Of a DNA stretch of 64,000 nucleotides, positions 1 through 12,700 are shown in pieces. Origin of the DNA: Ciona intestinalis. Its lineage: Eukaryota > Chordata > Ascidiacea > Phlebobranchia > Cionidae. Numbering within the stretch: position 1 is the first letter of the stretch; every line of letters begins with the position of its first letter. A program made the translations under genes and the position numbers. The notes under the pieces were generated by a model. That model saw only the letters and a list, made by a program, of their open reading frames with translations, made no database searches and had not been told where the DNA came from. Where the stretch lies: NCBI RefSeq assembly GCF_000224145.3, contig NC_020173.2, forward strand, positions 5,341,039-5,405,038, read 5' to 3'.

Positions 1-287
1 GTGTGAAAGAAATTTAAGTGTAAAAAGGTGGGGTACAAGAGTGTTTGTACGTGTTAGAATTGTGTGGGGCAGAAGATTAATATAAGACATATTTTAGTGT
101 AAAACGATTCTCGGGGAATTTGTTTTAAGATCTTAACTGCCAACCCTGATGAAGACTTGCCGTATTGCAGACAAAACAGCGGTCCTTTAAGATCACATGA
201 CAAATAACTGCCAGTTCTCCTCACACCTACAACACACCTAGCGACAACAGCATATAAAGATAGAACTATATTTAGAAAGGTATTTAC
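1..287. other. agrin intron after exon 24 (partial)
   Basis: This is intronic sequence 3' of exon 24, cut by the window edge. No exon is seen. About 150-260 resembles 2,845-2,940, so it is probably one copy of a dispersed repeat. Confidence 0.6.
150..260. repeat. dispersed repeat family 4, copy 1
   Basis: A stretch with CCGTATTGCAGA, a CAGTTCT block and an ACACCTAG-CAACAG end aligns by eye with 2,845-2,940. It is an unclassified intronic repeat with approximate ends. Confidence 0.4.
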
Positions 288-770
288 CAGCTGTTGTTTT
301 TGGTGTTTTTGTCACCGAAAGGGTGGTGGTGGGAACTGGTAGAACTGTGGTTGCTGGTGTTGCTTTTGAAGTTGCAAGTGTTTCTGGTTCAGATTTTGGA
401 ACTAACGGGGTTTTAGTTGTTCGTTCTGGCTCTGGTTCAGGGTTTGATGTTGGCTCTGGTTTTGCATTTGGTGTTGGTTCTGGCTCAGGGTTTGACGTGG
501 GTTCTGGCTCTGGTTCAGGTTTTGACGTCGGTTCTGGTTCTGGTTCAGATTTTGGTGTGGGCTCTGGTTTTGCATTTGGTGTTGGTTCTGGCTCTGGTTC
601 AGGTTTAGATGTGGGTTCTGGCTCTGGCTTTGCATTTGGTGTAGGCTCTGGTTCAACAACAGGTACAGGATGTGTGGTTGTTGTGATTTGAACCATTCGT
701 GTGGTTTCTATTGTTACTGGTACGAGTGGTGGGCGAACTATTGGTCCTTCAACCAAAGGCTCAAGGTTGC
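288..770 (-). CDS. AGRN: agrin exon 24: Pro/Glu/Ser/Thr repeat region
   Basis: Acceptor TAG at 771-773, donor GTAAAT at 282-287, phase 1 to 1. Residues about 1066-1226 form the Ser/Thr/Pro-rich spacer that follows the last Kazal module in agrin. The middle (about 405-660) is an in-frame minisatellite coding alternating Pro-Glu with PT[S/N]xP spacers, flanked by TTTT and TTTLSVTKT stretches suited to O-glycosylation. The acidic Pro-Glu repeat is unlike the mostly Ser/Thr/Pro vertebrate spacer. Confidence 0.85.
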
Positions 771-3700
771 CTACAAAGTTAAGCAACATGTTAAGCCAGC
801 AGTGCTCAAACTTGTTCCCCGGACCAAGTGGGGTTCATAGCAGCAGTTTCAAAACATATGTAATAGTTTTTTTATTGGTGTGGAATTGCATTTTTTCTAT
901 AGCAGCTGTGTTAACGTGTATACAGATACAGTGCAACACTGAGTTTAACTGTCTAAGAACAATTTGCAACATTCATACATTAAATTTAACATACATTAAA
1001 ACCTGTATTTATTTAAAACCTGTGTCTTTTCTTTGGAAAATGAATAATTTTAATACATGTGCATTCACTTTTACAAAGTTGGAATTTAAACATATACGTT
1101 AAAATGTTTTGGTTAAAAGTAAATGAACATTTATCTTACTCATGCAAGCCCCTTCATGTGCGACTGTCACATTGACTCCCACTTTGCATGCCAACACTTT
1201 AAGCTGGCATCTATCAGCGTAGGTGATGCCATTGGTCCCACAAACCTGACGAAAAGGAAGGTGGTTTAAATATATAGTAGGGTGGGGAAAGAGGGGACAC
1301 ATTTTATTCGATTTTCTCATCCCATTTGGTAGTAAACAATGAACATTCAAAGAATTATAAATGAGTCCCATAGACCGTTAAATACCCTTTATACATAGAT
1401 TCTGATATACTGGCTATTTTAATCCGGAATATTGGTCGCTTTAACATTATTTTCATGCAGAAACACATGCTGTTTAAACTATATAAGAAATTTGACTTCC
1501 TTTAACAAAATGCGTGCCGTTGTAGAAATTTTAATGGTTAACATAGCATTGAAATATATGTGTATTTTGAACCTAATGGTTCTAATTTAAAGTAGTTATA
1601 TAAAGTATATCTACAGTACATACCATGCTATAACCATGCTGTTTTAATAAAAAAACTAAGCGACATTAAAATGTTAATTCAGAACTTTAAGATGTTACAA
1701 TTAGTTATACTGCTTGAAAATCAGTGTTGCACAATTAGGTTTGAGATTTGATTTGTATTTACTACTTATTATGACTTGCCTTGGGACGGGAACACTGTAG
1801 TGAAATTTGAAACATGAAAAAACAGAATTTAATCAATAAAAGCAGGAATAAGCAAAGCAAAAATGGATTTTTTTAGTTTAAAATAGCCATTAAAACATTC
1901 ATGCAAAAAATTAAAATCAAAAAAATTGAACTTACAACTGCTTCATCCATATTGTCACACGAGGTCAGCGAAGGGCACTGGCATTCAAACGCATTGTTTA
2001 TCTCAACGCATTCCTGCCCGACACGACACACCAGGTCCTCACACGAAACGGCACTTGGAGCAGCTGTTGCTAAAAATATAGCAATAATTTTTACATAAAA
2101 AAAAAAAATTTGGAGAACTTTTTTTAGGTAGTTAGTAAACGGTTTTGCAATTTTTAACATTTTGTAAAATTTTAACCTTTGTAAGAAATGTAAATGTTCA
2201 AAAATTATCAAATGAAACAAATGTAAAAATTTACCAAAATTTGAAATTACCTGCATTATCGCACACACTACTGGTGACCCATGAACCATCACTCACACAG
2301 TCGGTACACTTCAAACCAGTTACACCAACTTTGCATGAGCATCTGCCGGTCATCTGGTCACAGTCATCTCTGGTTGAACCAAACTCATGGCAACGACAAG
2401 CTGGAAAGAATAGGGGGGGTTTTAGAGCACAAGATTCATAGGTGGCTAAAAAAACTGTTTTGGGTTGTTTTATACAGGTTTGGTTTTAGGGTAAAGGATT
2501 ATAGGCAGCAAAAAAGGTGTATGGGCATACATGGTATACTATAAATGTAAAAGTGATCTTCTGGCAATTGTTTAACAGTACATAATTTCTATTTATCTCT
2601 AAGAAAACGTAAGCGAAGATTATGTTATTTAAAGAAAACATAACACATGTATTCTTTAAAGTAATCTTTAAAGTTGTGACAAAGTGTTTCCTATAGCCCA
2701 TTGGATATAGGTTCTCTGTGTGAAAATGATTGTCTAGCAATTTTTACAAAACAGATTTGTATTTATCATTACGAAAACGATAGCGAAAAACAACAACACA
2801 TATTACGTGTTCTTAGACAAGACACATTACGACAAACCATAATGATGTCTCCCGTATGGCAGAACAAACGCCAGTTCTTTAAAATCACAAACCAAACTGC
2901 CCAAAGCATTCTAATACACCTGGCAGCAACAGTATAGACATTATAATATTACCCTGAAGCCTAAAGGCATGAAAGCAATATAATGAAATCCCTTTAACTA
3001 ACATTAGAATTTAAATATTCTTAACTTACACATACAACCAGTGAAAAGTTTCTCAGCAAGTGCTCTAAAGTTCCAATAGCCAGGTCTGCACCGGTCGCAT
3101 CTAAGTCCTCCAACACCAGGTCTACACACACATTGTCCTGTAGTTGGGTTGCATGCATTGCCATAAGACCCATGCTCATTGCACAAGCATTTCTCTGCAC
3201 AAAAATCAAACTTGTAAATATATGTTTTAACTAAAAAAAAAAGTTCAAAATTAACAAAAAATAAAAACTTAGTTATATATAGATAAATACACATATATAT
3301 TTAAATAAATAGTAAATACTTATGTTTGTTTATATAAAATACCTACTTAATATTATTCTTAAATACCTGGGCAACCAGATCTTGCCACACCCTTTGCTGG
3401 TGTTGTTCCATCCTCACAGCAACCATATCTGCTTTGCACACATCCAACTGTAAGAGGAAATGGTGTATTAACAATACACTAACAATCAGTGGCGCAGCCA
3501 GAAAAAAAAATAAGAGGGCGTGGGGGTTTAATCAAAAAATGTTCAACAATATTTTTATAATTTTTTTTTAATTAATTTTTTTTGGTTTGAAAGGGGGGGG
3601 GTCGCGACACCCTAAACAAAACAGGGTATAGCAATGTACAAAATAGAAACAGTTTCAACATTTATAAATTATAATGAGCTTATGGTACATTAACAACGGT

Positions 3701-6700
3701 GAGTAAGATACATCAATGTACATCACCCACAAAGTAACATACATGGTAACTCGTAAGCTGGCACGAGGTATATGAACAACCGTGTTATAACGACTTTCGT
3801 TTTCCGGCCACGCAAGGAAAAAGTAAGTTACATTCATTAACATGCTACTAGTTCTTTTGAAAAAATATCAGTTTAAATTATAATAAGATTTATATACGAT
3901 TTCACTGATTTAACAGTTGTAATAAATACAAAAAGTTTTATGTATGATTTCACTAATATATGCAGTTGTAAAACCATTTTCTTCCTAACCTATCCATGCA
4001 TTTTTGATCTAAAAATGCGATTATTAAATATCAAACTCCTACCTTTACAGATTCCCTTTGAAACGAGAGAAATTGGTGTTTGCTGGTTACACTGGGCCTT
4101 TTCAAGTTCACACATATTGGGGTAAGTTTTGCCATCTGAACCACATACTGCAACACCACTGCAAGTGAAAATAATCAATCTGTTAAAAAATGGTTCTACG
4201 CCAAAAAATATGTAAAAATAAACCCTAGTGTTTAATTATGCTCACTCTTAAGGTATAACAAATCTATGTATGGTACTGTGGAGTAAAACACTGTTTGCAA
4301 ATAATATCAAAACATCCTGATTCGTTTTAAACCATTAACAACGGTCTATTAAAGTCATGAGGATACAGATTTATAATTCATTGAATGTTCTTTGTTTACT
4401 GGGATGAGAAAATAGAATGAAAAGGTGTCCCATTTTCCCACCCGACTATATGTGACCTACATGGTGTATCCATACATCTAAAGTCCATTTTCAATACAGT
4501 ATATTCATTCCCCATATAAAGTCTATTCCAACTCACATTGCTTCACAATTGAAGTTACAAACACAATTTGCATCCTCGTCGTCGATAGTTGTGTCACACG
4601 AGGCACCAAAGAGACAACCACACTCGTCGCCCGCACCAGAACCCGAACCTTCATGTGTTGGCTCGTCTGTGAAAAAAAATTGAAATCAGAGTTTCTTAAC
4701 ATTTTTTGAGCTCTTGGATTTTTATGCTCGGTTTAACTTGTAGATGTAGGCATGGATGACACTAACACAAGAAAATGTTGCATAATTCAAAGTCTAATTC
4801 TCTTTTTCCTACATACAAATCACTGGTAAACTTATAATACAAATTATGCTCTGGGTGGGATTTGAACCCGAAACATTTGCCTCATTCTATAAAGTTCATT
4901 CTGAATGTCACTTACCACAAGGACCAGCATGCGCTACAGTTACTTCAAGTTTTTGTGGACATGCTGCTACGACCATTTCACATTCATTGCTGTAAGTCTG
5001 CCCATCGCTTCCACAAACTGGTAAGTAGGTTTTCACACACTGCAATATACATGTAATATTTAAATGAAAAAAATATGAAAAAAAATATATTAAAAAATAA
5101 TGCAAAACTAGTATGACAAAATCATGTAAAATTAATATTAAAAATCAGTGCAAAACTTATATGACAAAATTGTATAAATTTATATTAAAAAATAATATAA
5201 AATCTATAATAAAAAATAGTCTAAAACTTATATAAAAACATTATTTAAAATTTATATTGAAAAAATAATGGAAACCTATATGAAAAAATAGGTACAACGC
5301 CTACATTCAAAGTCATTAAGTCAGTTCTGTTGTGAAAACTTATTATTTTTATACAAAACAAATGGTTTTGAAAATTTAACTTTAGTAATGGCACAACAAA
5401 TGAGTTATTATTGACCAGAACTATCAGAACTAAGAACTGTTATACAGAACCAAGATATTTTAAAGTCTATAAACAAAATAAACAGAAAAATATTTTTTCA
5501 TAGGGTAGGAAACTGTAATTTGAAGTTAAGTTTTAATAACCCAGCCATACTTACAACAGTTGGACAAACACATGTAGTTCCTTGAGCAATCACTTCACAT
5601 TGAGCTCCATACCAACACTTAATGTCATCACATTGACTTTCTGTGGGTTGGGTGTTAAAAAAACACATTGACAAGGAATTTGAAACAGTGTACTTATTTT
5701 ATATAGCAGGGTGGGGGAGATGGGACACCTTTCATTCTATTTTTCGTCCCAATTAAGTAAACAAAGAACATTGAAATAATTATAAAACTGTATCCCCACG
5801 ACTCCCATAGACCGTTGTTAAGTGTTTAAAATATGATCAGGATGTTTAGATATGTGCTAATGGTGTCCCATCTTCCCCCACCTTACTATACATTTCAATT
5901 TATATTAAAAATATATAAATTAATAGTTTTTAAGATAACTTTTTTAACATGCTTAAAATATAAAACACCAAAGAGAAAGCAAGTCACCACAATAGAGGTA
6001 TTAGTTGTCAAGGGATACTTACCACAAGAACCTATGCTTAGAATTATCAGGTTGGTTTTCGATAAACAGTTGTGTCTCCGCACCTCACAATGGCTTCTGT
6101 GATGTAATAAAAGTAGTTATTGCAACATAACTAATTTTTGTTAGTGTGAACCAGTGTGTAAGACACCTACAGTTACAAACCTTAGTTTTGTATTTATGTT
6201 AAATATCACCCACATTCACAAAGTAACATACATGGTAACTCGTAAGCTGGCATTACGTATATGAAACAATAACCGTGTTATAGAGTGTTGTTTTCCGGCC
6301 ACAAGAGGATAAAGCAAGTTACATTCATTCATTTATGTAAAAATTTAAGGATTGTGCAATAAACCTTGATTTAGACTTTAAAAAAATATTTTAATTTACT
6401 TGAAATCTTATTTATCATTAAATTACATGATACCGTTAAACGGCACACAGTTTAAAAAAACCTTGGTTTAGACTTTTATTTAAATTACCTGAAAGTTTGT
6501 CCATCATTCGTGCAGACAGGTTGGTATTCCTCGCCACAGGTGATACACTGGCATGAACCGACCCCATTCATTACAATGCAAGCCTCACCCACACCACTGC
6601 AACCCCCTATCTCTGCACAGGGGTCAATTGGGGCTTCTGGGGTGAAAAGGGGAATTTTTAGGATCATAAGCTTTGCTACCATAATCGAAAAGACAATTGA

Positions 6701-9700
6701 AGTTATTATCGTTTCAAAACGATTGTTTTTATAAGTTTGGAGTGAAAATGAAATATTTTTTGCGATATGAAGAGTAAATATACAACGTTCTTTTAAAATT
6801 TCTTAAAAAACTTCTTTTTTTAAACCTTATTCAGTTATACTTACCGTTTGATCCCCAAAAAGCAGAAAAAAAGACAGGTGAAAAAACTGGCATGTAACTA
6901 TTTTGACTTATTAAAATTATTATGTAGTGTAATATACCACAGTAAAATGTAATTTAAACTGGCTTTAAATAAACTGTAATGTACTTACCTAATATTCCTG
7001 GTAGCATAATTAAAATGATTGGGAAATGAAATGAGTGACATAGAAATATTATAAAGTATATATAATATTTCTATGAAATGGAAACATAAATGAAGAAATG
7101 GTCAAACAAAATTTTTGTTTAACTTTGAAAAGACACCAGACAGTAAAAGTGCATGGAAAATGGAGACACCATAAAAGTGAGAAAGAAGAATTCAGAAAAT
7201 AAGAAGTTTGATTTGATTTACAAAAATAAGCTGTTTTAAAACTTGAAACATTAAAAATTAAAAACATAAAAAAAATATAAATGTTTAGATATTAGAACAA
7301 CCCACTGACCTTGGCAAATGTCTTTAAAGTCCAGTATTTGGTTTGAAGTGCAAGACTCCCCCCTTGCTTCAGCTTCATTCATGAAGATTCTATGCACACC
7401 ATTGCCATCGGTTGCTTGTTTGCACGCGTGTGTGACTGGAAGCGATTCTGCAGCACCCACATTTTCACAGGAGCAGGAGGGGGTGAGGGTGGATCCAGAT
7501 TTAGTGATCTTACACATAGCTCCGTGCTCGCATTGGAGGTCCATGCATACATCTGGTTAGAGAAGAAAGAAAAAGGGAACATTTAATTAAGAATTAAAGT
7601 TTTTCTTAAAAATGTCTGTCAATTTTTATAACAGTTTGCTTTGTATACAAGATTGAATATATATGTTGTGCCAAGCAGAAGCACTGTAAGTGTCTTTAAA
7701 ATTTTTGACATACACGCAGCTTGATAGAGCATTATGTGTCAAAATGTACAACATTTTTTTTAAAATAAAAACAAAATTATTAGAAAAAAATTGTACCTTC
7801 TACAACAAAATCATCGCGTGGGTTTCTTGCAGTTACGAGGTTCAGACCGTTTTCCCGAGCTACCACTTTCAGTGCGCCATTATCATCACTGTACAAGCGA
7901 TCATATATCCATTCGTTGTTCGAATTTGCATTCGAATTTACTGCAATGGGTTGACTGGTAGTAGACGAGTATGCCCTGGTGAGAAAAATTAAACATAGAA
8001 AATGAAAAAATCTAGATAATATTTGTATTTCTATGACTTTTAGATAATATCTGACAAAACGGGAGTTTTCACTTATACATGAATATACCTCTGCAGCTCA
8101 TTTAAATTAGCTTTTTTTCTCAAAAAATATGATGAATCTTACTTTAATGGAAAAACTCAGCAAATTATGTCTTTTTCTAAAGGGAATTTTTTTGTTTACG
8201 CACTGGCAAAAATAATAGTACATGTTAACTTTACCTGAATAGCAGAATTGCACTTCCCTGCCTGACTTCAGTTATTTGGAAGTCACCCAATGTCTTGCCA
8301 TCAATGTCTTGGTTGTTTTGACTCATGAGGTTCTGAAATGAAATAAAATATGCTGAAAAATAAGCAGCTGAATAAATGTATTTTTTTTTCTCCCAACTGA
8401 CAGGGCATTGACAGTTGCTTACAAGTTACCAAAAACTTTACTTCGTAGGTTATTGGATTTTTGTTTTTGGATTTTTATATCTTTTTTATAGGGCTTATAG
8501 TTTTTTAACCCATCATTGAGGTTGGATCAATTTCTGTTCAGTGTCTAGCCAAGGACACATGAACCAACAATGGTAACAGCATCAGGCATTAAACCCTATT
8601 GGTTACATTGTGAGCCCTCCAACCTCTGCGCTGAAACAAAATTTAGTATACAGGAAACTAACCTGGTTTACTGAGGTGTCCATTCTAGTTAGGAAATCAG
8701 TAAATTCTTTATTTTGTAAATCACAATTTCCCGGACAGTTCTCATCTGCTTGTATACTCAGTGAACCTCTTACAGCTGTCATTTCTGTTGTAAAAAAAGT
8801 GGAAGATTGTGTAACATTTTAAACATATTGATCACACTGAATGAATGTCAGTTATTCATCCTGGCGTGGCTGGGCACCACAGTCATTATAACACAAGTGT
8901 TCTGTTTCATACACACCATGCCTGCTTATAAGAAGTTATGTACGCAACTTCATGAACGATTTTCCCCTTTTACCCATATAGCTGACAATTGGTATTACCC
9001 ACTGGCCTGAAACAATTTCTCTTAACACAAAAATACATTAGACTATCTTCAGAGATGAAGCTTAATAATATCACACCTTTCTTCGTTGGGCAGCTGCCTT
9101 GCTTGATTACAGTTATGGATTTGGCTGTTTTGCATGCAGACCTGAAAATAAAATAACCAATATAGTATGTTGTCAGAATTAGTGTCAGTTACAAAAAGTA
9201 AAATATTAGTTGTAGTTATAGTGACTTTAAATTAACAATTGAATGATTGAAAGAAACTTGTTTATTCTCATGGGACAAGGTAAACAACAGTCTTTATAAT
9301 ATAGGCCCCCTGTGCCCCCTTCTTCATTCACCTCATGCCAATCTACAAGCCCATTAGTGACAACTGGGTTGAAGCAATCACCACTAACTTAAGGAAGGTT
9401 ATCTCTTCAGGTACGCAGTAGCAAAGATCAGGTTAATTATAACAATGACAAAAAGAAGGGAATTTGTAACTAAACAACAGACGTGTATATAAACTGTTGT
9501 TTTGTTCTAAATATGAATGAATGAATGAATGAAACTTACTTTATCCTCGCGTGGTCGGAAACTGACAGTCGTTATAACACGGGTTTAGCACCTCGTGCCA
9601 GCTTACGAGTTACCATGTATGTTACTTTGTAGGTGATTATTTTTTGGATTTTTTTATTGAAATTTACATTAATTACATTATGTGTGAAGAAGTACCAGAT

Positions 9701-12700
9701 CGTAATTTATTAAGAACGATAATAAAAGCTTACCTTCTAAGAGAACATTCATTTTCATAAGTGTTTCCATCGCTTCCACACACAAGTTCAGTTTCATTTG
9801 CCGCACATTTTAGTGTCTCGCAACACTGGGGCTCCCCGTTTCCATCTAGTGTGCAAGATCCACTGCACATTGGTAAGAAAATTCCACTTTCGATGTTGAA
9901 AATGTCGCAAGGGTCTGTAAAAGAGATTCCATTGGTATATGTATGCAAAACAAACGACAAGTAAGTCACTATAAAACTAGATTTGCATGATTGACAGTCC
10001 TAATACCACAGATGTTGTGTTTAATACACCCAGTGCCCGCTTAGGAGTTAACGCGTATGGATGAATGAAATTTATTTGTCTCTTCGGTCACAATAAGGAA
10101 AATATGGCGTATGTAACTTTGTGGGTAGTTGTTTTTTTAACCGTTCATGTACTTACTACATGCTGAATTCCGTACGACAGTTATCACACGTCCCTCCACA
10201 CACGACGCACGCCGCAGATCGCAGCTCGAGCGGTGGCTCCGTTGGTCCGAACCGCAGACTGGCTCAACTGCTACGTTCTCGCAGGTCGGGCATTCGCATT
10301 CAGGCGCCAAAGAGCCGTCGTCTGAGGGACGCACAACGCAAGCAGCGTTGAAGTCGCATGTAACAGTCGAACAAAGTCGGTCGTCCACTGGTTCTGTAAA
10401 TAAAACTGTATTTAATTATAAAACTAAAGGTATGGCCTATGTAAGGGTGTAAGTGTAGCAGCATACATGAAATTTTATTAAGACTGATAAAGGACCATTA
10501 AAAAGTTCTGAACGAATGAATGAATGTAACTTGCTTTATCCTCGCGCGACCGGAAAACGACAGTCGTTATAACACGGGTGTTTTGTTTCATACACCCTAT
10601 GCCAACTTACCAGTAACCATGTATGTAAATCTGTAACTAACTATTTTTTTGATATTTTTCCAAACTAGCTCTGAACTAATTTTGAAGGGCGCATATGCCA
10701 TAAGCCAAGATAGGGCAACCTACTACGGATTTCTCGTTAAATGTCAGTTTCTCATGCACTACACAAACTCTATCCATGCGACATTTCTACTAGAGCGCGG
10801 AAAACCGCAGGGCGCGAGACGGTTACTAAGTTTACTGTGAGCCCCACGCGTTGACGGTGACATTTAAGCGCTTTGATGTGAGCTATCGACGCCGTCTATA
10901 CTGGGTCGGACCTGCTAAAACTGGATACGTATAATCTGGCACTGGAAGCTAAATTTTTGGCAGCTGTAATCGTATTTTAGAAAAAAAAGTCTCGATCGGT
11001 AATTTTATTACTTTCACTAAATTTCTATCGGGAAGAATAGTCGAAACCGAAAAGACATTACGACACTTTACAATTATTGCGACATTTTTTTTACATAGTA
11101 TATTTTCGAGCAGGAGAATAACCGCCATAGTTATACCGAGAATTAATCCTAAATTACCCTTTAGCTCTGGAAGACAGGATAGGATACTATAATAACTAGT
11201 CGCTAGTCCCTTATGGGAGGATAATAAAACAACGTAACTGATACAAATCCAGTAATATCCCAACGTAAAATCGGATTTTCTGTCCCTGTAACTCCTGGAA
11301 CGAAAATTGGGCTTAACAAGGGTCAAGTCATAACTCTAGGGACACGGGGTTAGTGAAAGTTCAATCACTGGACGCTAGATTTAATTAGGAGGTTTTAAGC
11401 TGGAGAAAATGGTCGTACTATCAAGAATACCATCAGGGATAAGAGCTGCTTAACCACCGCATAATTAGTGGGTTGACTTTGAGGGGGACATGGTCGAATT
11501 GCTGTGGCAACAGTTTAACACGTCGAAACAAGGTAGTTATACGCAGAAAAACGTTCTGTAAGCTTAAACCAATTTGCGGAGCTCAAAATCTTTGCGAATT
11601 CGCGCATGTTGCATTTTCGGCAGCTCTTTATTAGGAGGTGCTAAAATCTACTGTTTTAGTTCGTTTATGTTGCAGTTTGCATGTACTACACTACAGTGTA
11701 GACCCTGTGGACTGTTTATCGCATTAACGACTGTGGACATACATTTTTTTACGTTTTTTTTCCAGAGCGCGCGGGTGATATATAAACCTGGTTTGATATT
11801 TGACATTTAGACGTTTAGTTGTGTATCCAATATGCGATTGAAAACGTTGTTTTTAAATTACTCTGGAAAGCTATACTGCCACAAGTTTTCAAAGGGTTAA
11901 AGTTTTAGATTATAAACATGTTCAAAGAGAAAACCATTGCTTTAACAAGTCTCGTTACACAAAGCGTATGAAATTGAAATCCGGTAACAGGATTACGAGT
12001 GTAGACACCTTACACCTGTTATTTCCATGACCCCCCCCCACAATGGCCCGTGACGAACGTATTGTGACGTAAACAATCGGAAATGGGACCGGGTGCTTAC
12101 AAAAGGCGTAAGTATTAAGAGATTAGGCTGTTAAGGACTTTTTAAGGGGGGAATATTGCGTACCAAACGAACAAAGTCAATATATAGTTCACGTTTTGAA
12201 TAATTATAACGTTAAATGGGAAACAAAAAAACAAAAGAATTTTGTATATATTCATGATTACGTCATTGGAAAAATAAATGTCACAGAAGGATAAAGAAAA
12301 GTCAATCAGTTTAACCTATGCTAAGAAGCCGACTAGAAAACTATTGGCTGGATTTACTAGCTAAGTTGCAAAGGCTAAACTATACAAATATACCTATAAC
12401 CTAAAACCTAACCTACGCTAAAGGTATTGTAACGCCATTACAATGCGCATCGATTACTACTGTATAATACAAATCTAAACTCAATACAGCGACATAAGAC
12501 ATATAACACGGCCTATATAGTGGGGTGAGATAGATGGGACACCATCTCATTCTATTTTCCCGTCCCATTTGATAGTAAACAAAAAACATTCAAAGAATTA
12601 TAAAATTGTATCCTCACAACTCCCATAGACCATTGTTGGATGTTTAAACATGATCAGGATGTTTGGATATTATGTGCTAAAAGTATCCAGTCTCTCCCTA

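Noticed and set aside
323..691. Plus-strand 122-aa ORF rich in [10 protein letters not shown], silk-like
   Set aside because: It is the exact antisense of the PEPEPT minisatellite in agrin exon 24, which has splice sites and phase.
4836..4895. Possible tRNA gene
   Set aside because: Only a B-box-like string is present; no A box, acceptor stem or anticodon loop could be built.
6842..6890. Possible tiny agrin exon before GTAAGT at about 6,842
   Set aside because: No plausible acceptor, and exons 12 and 13 join in phase without it.
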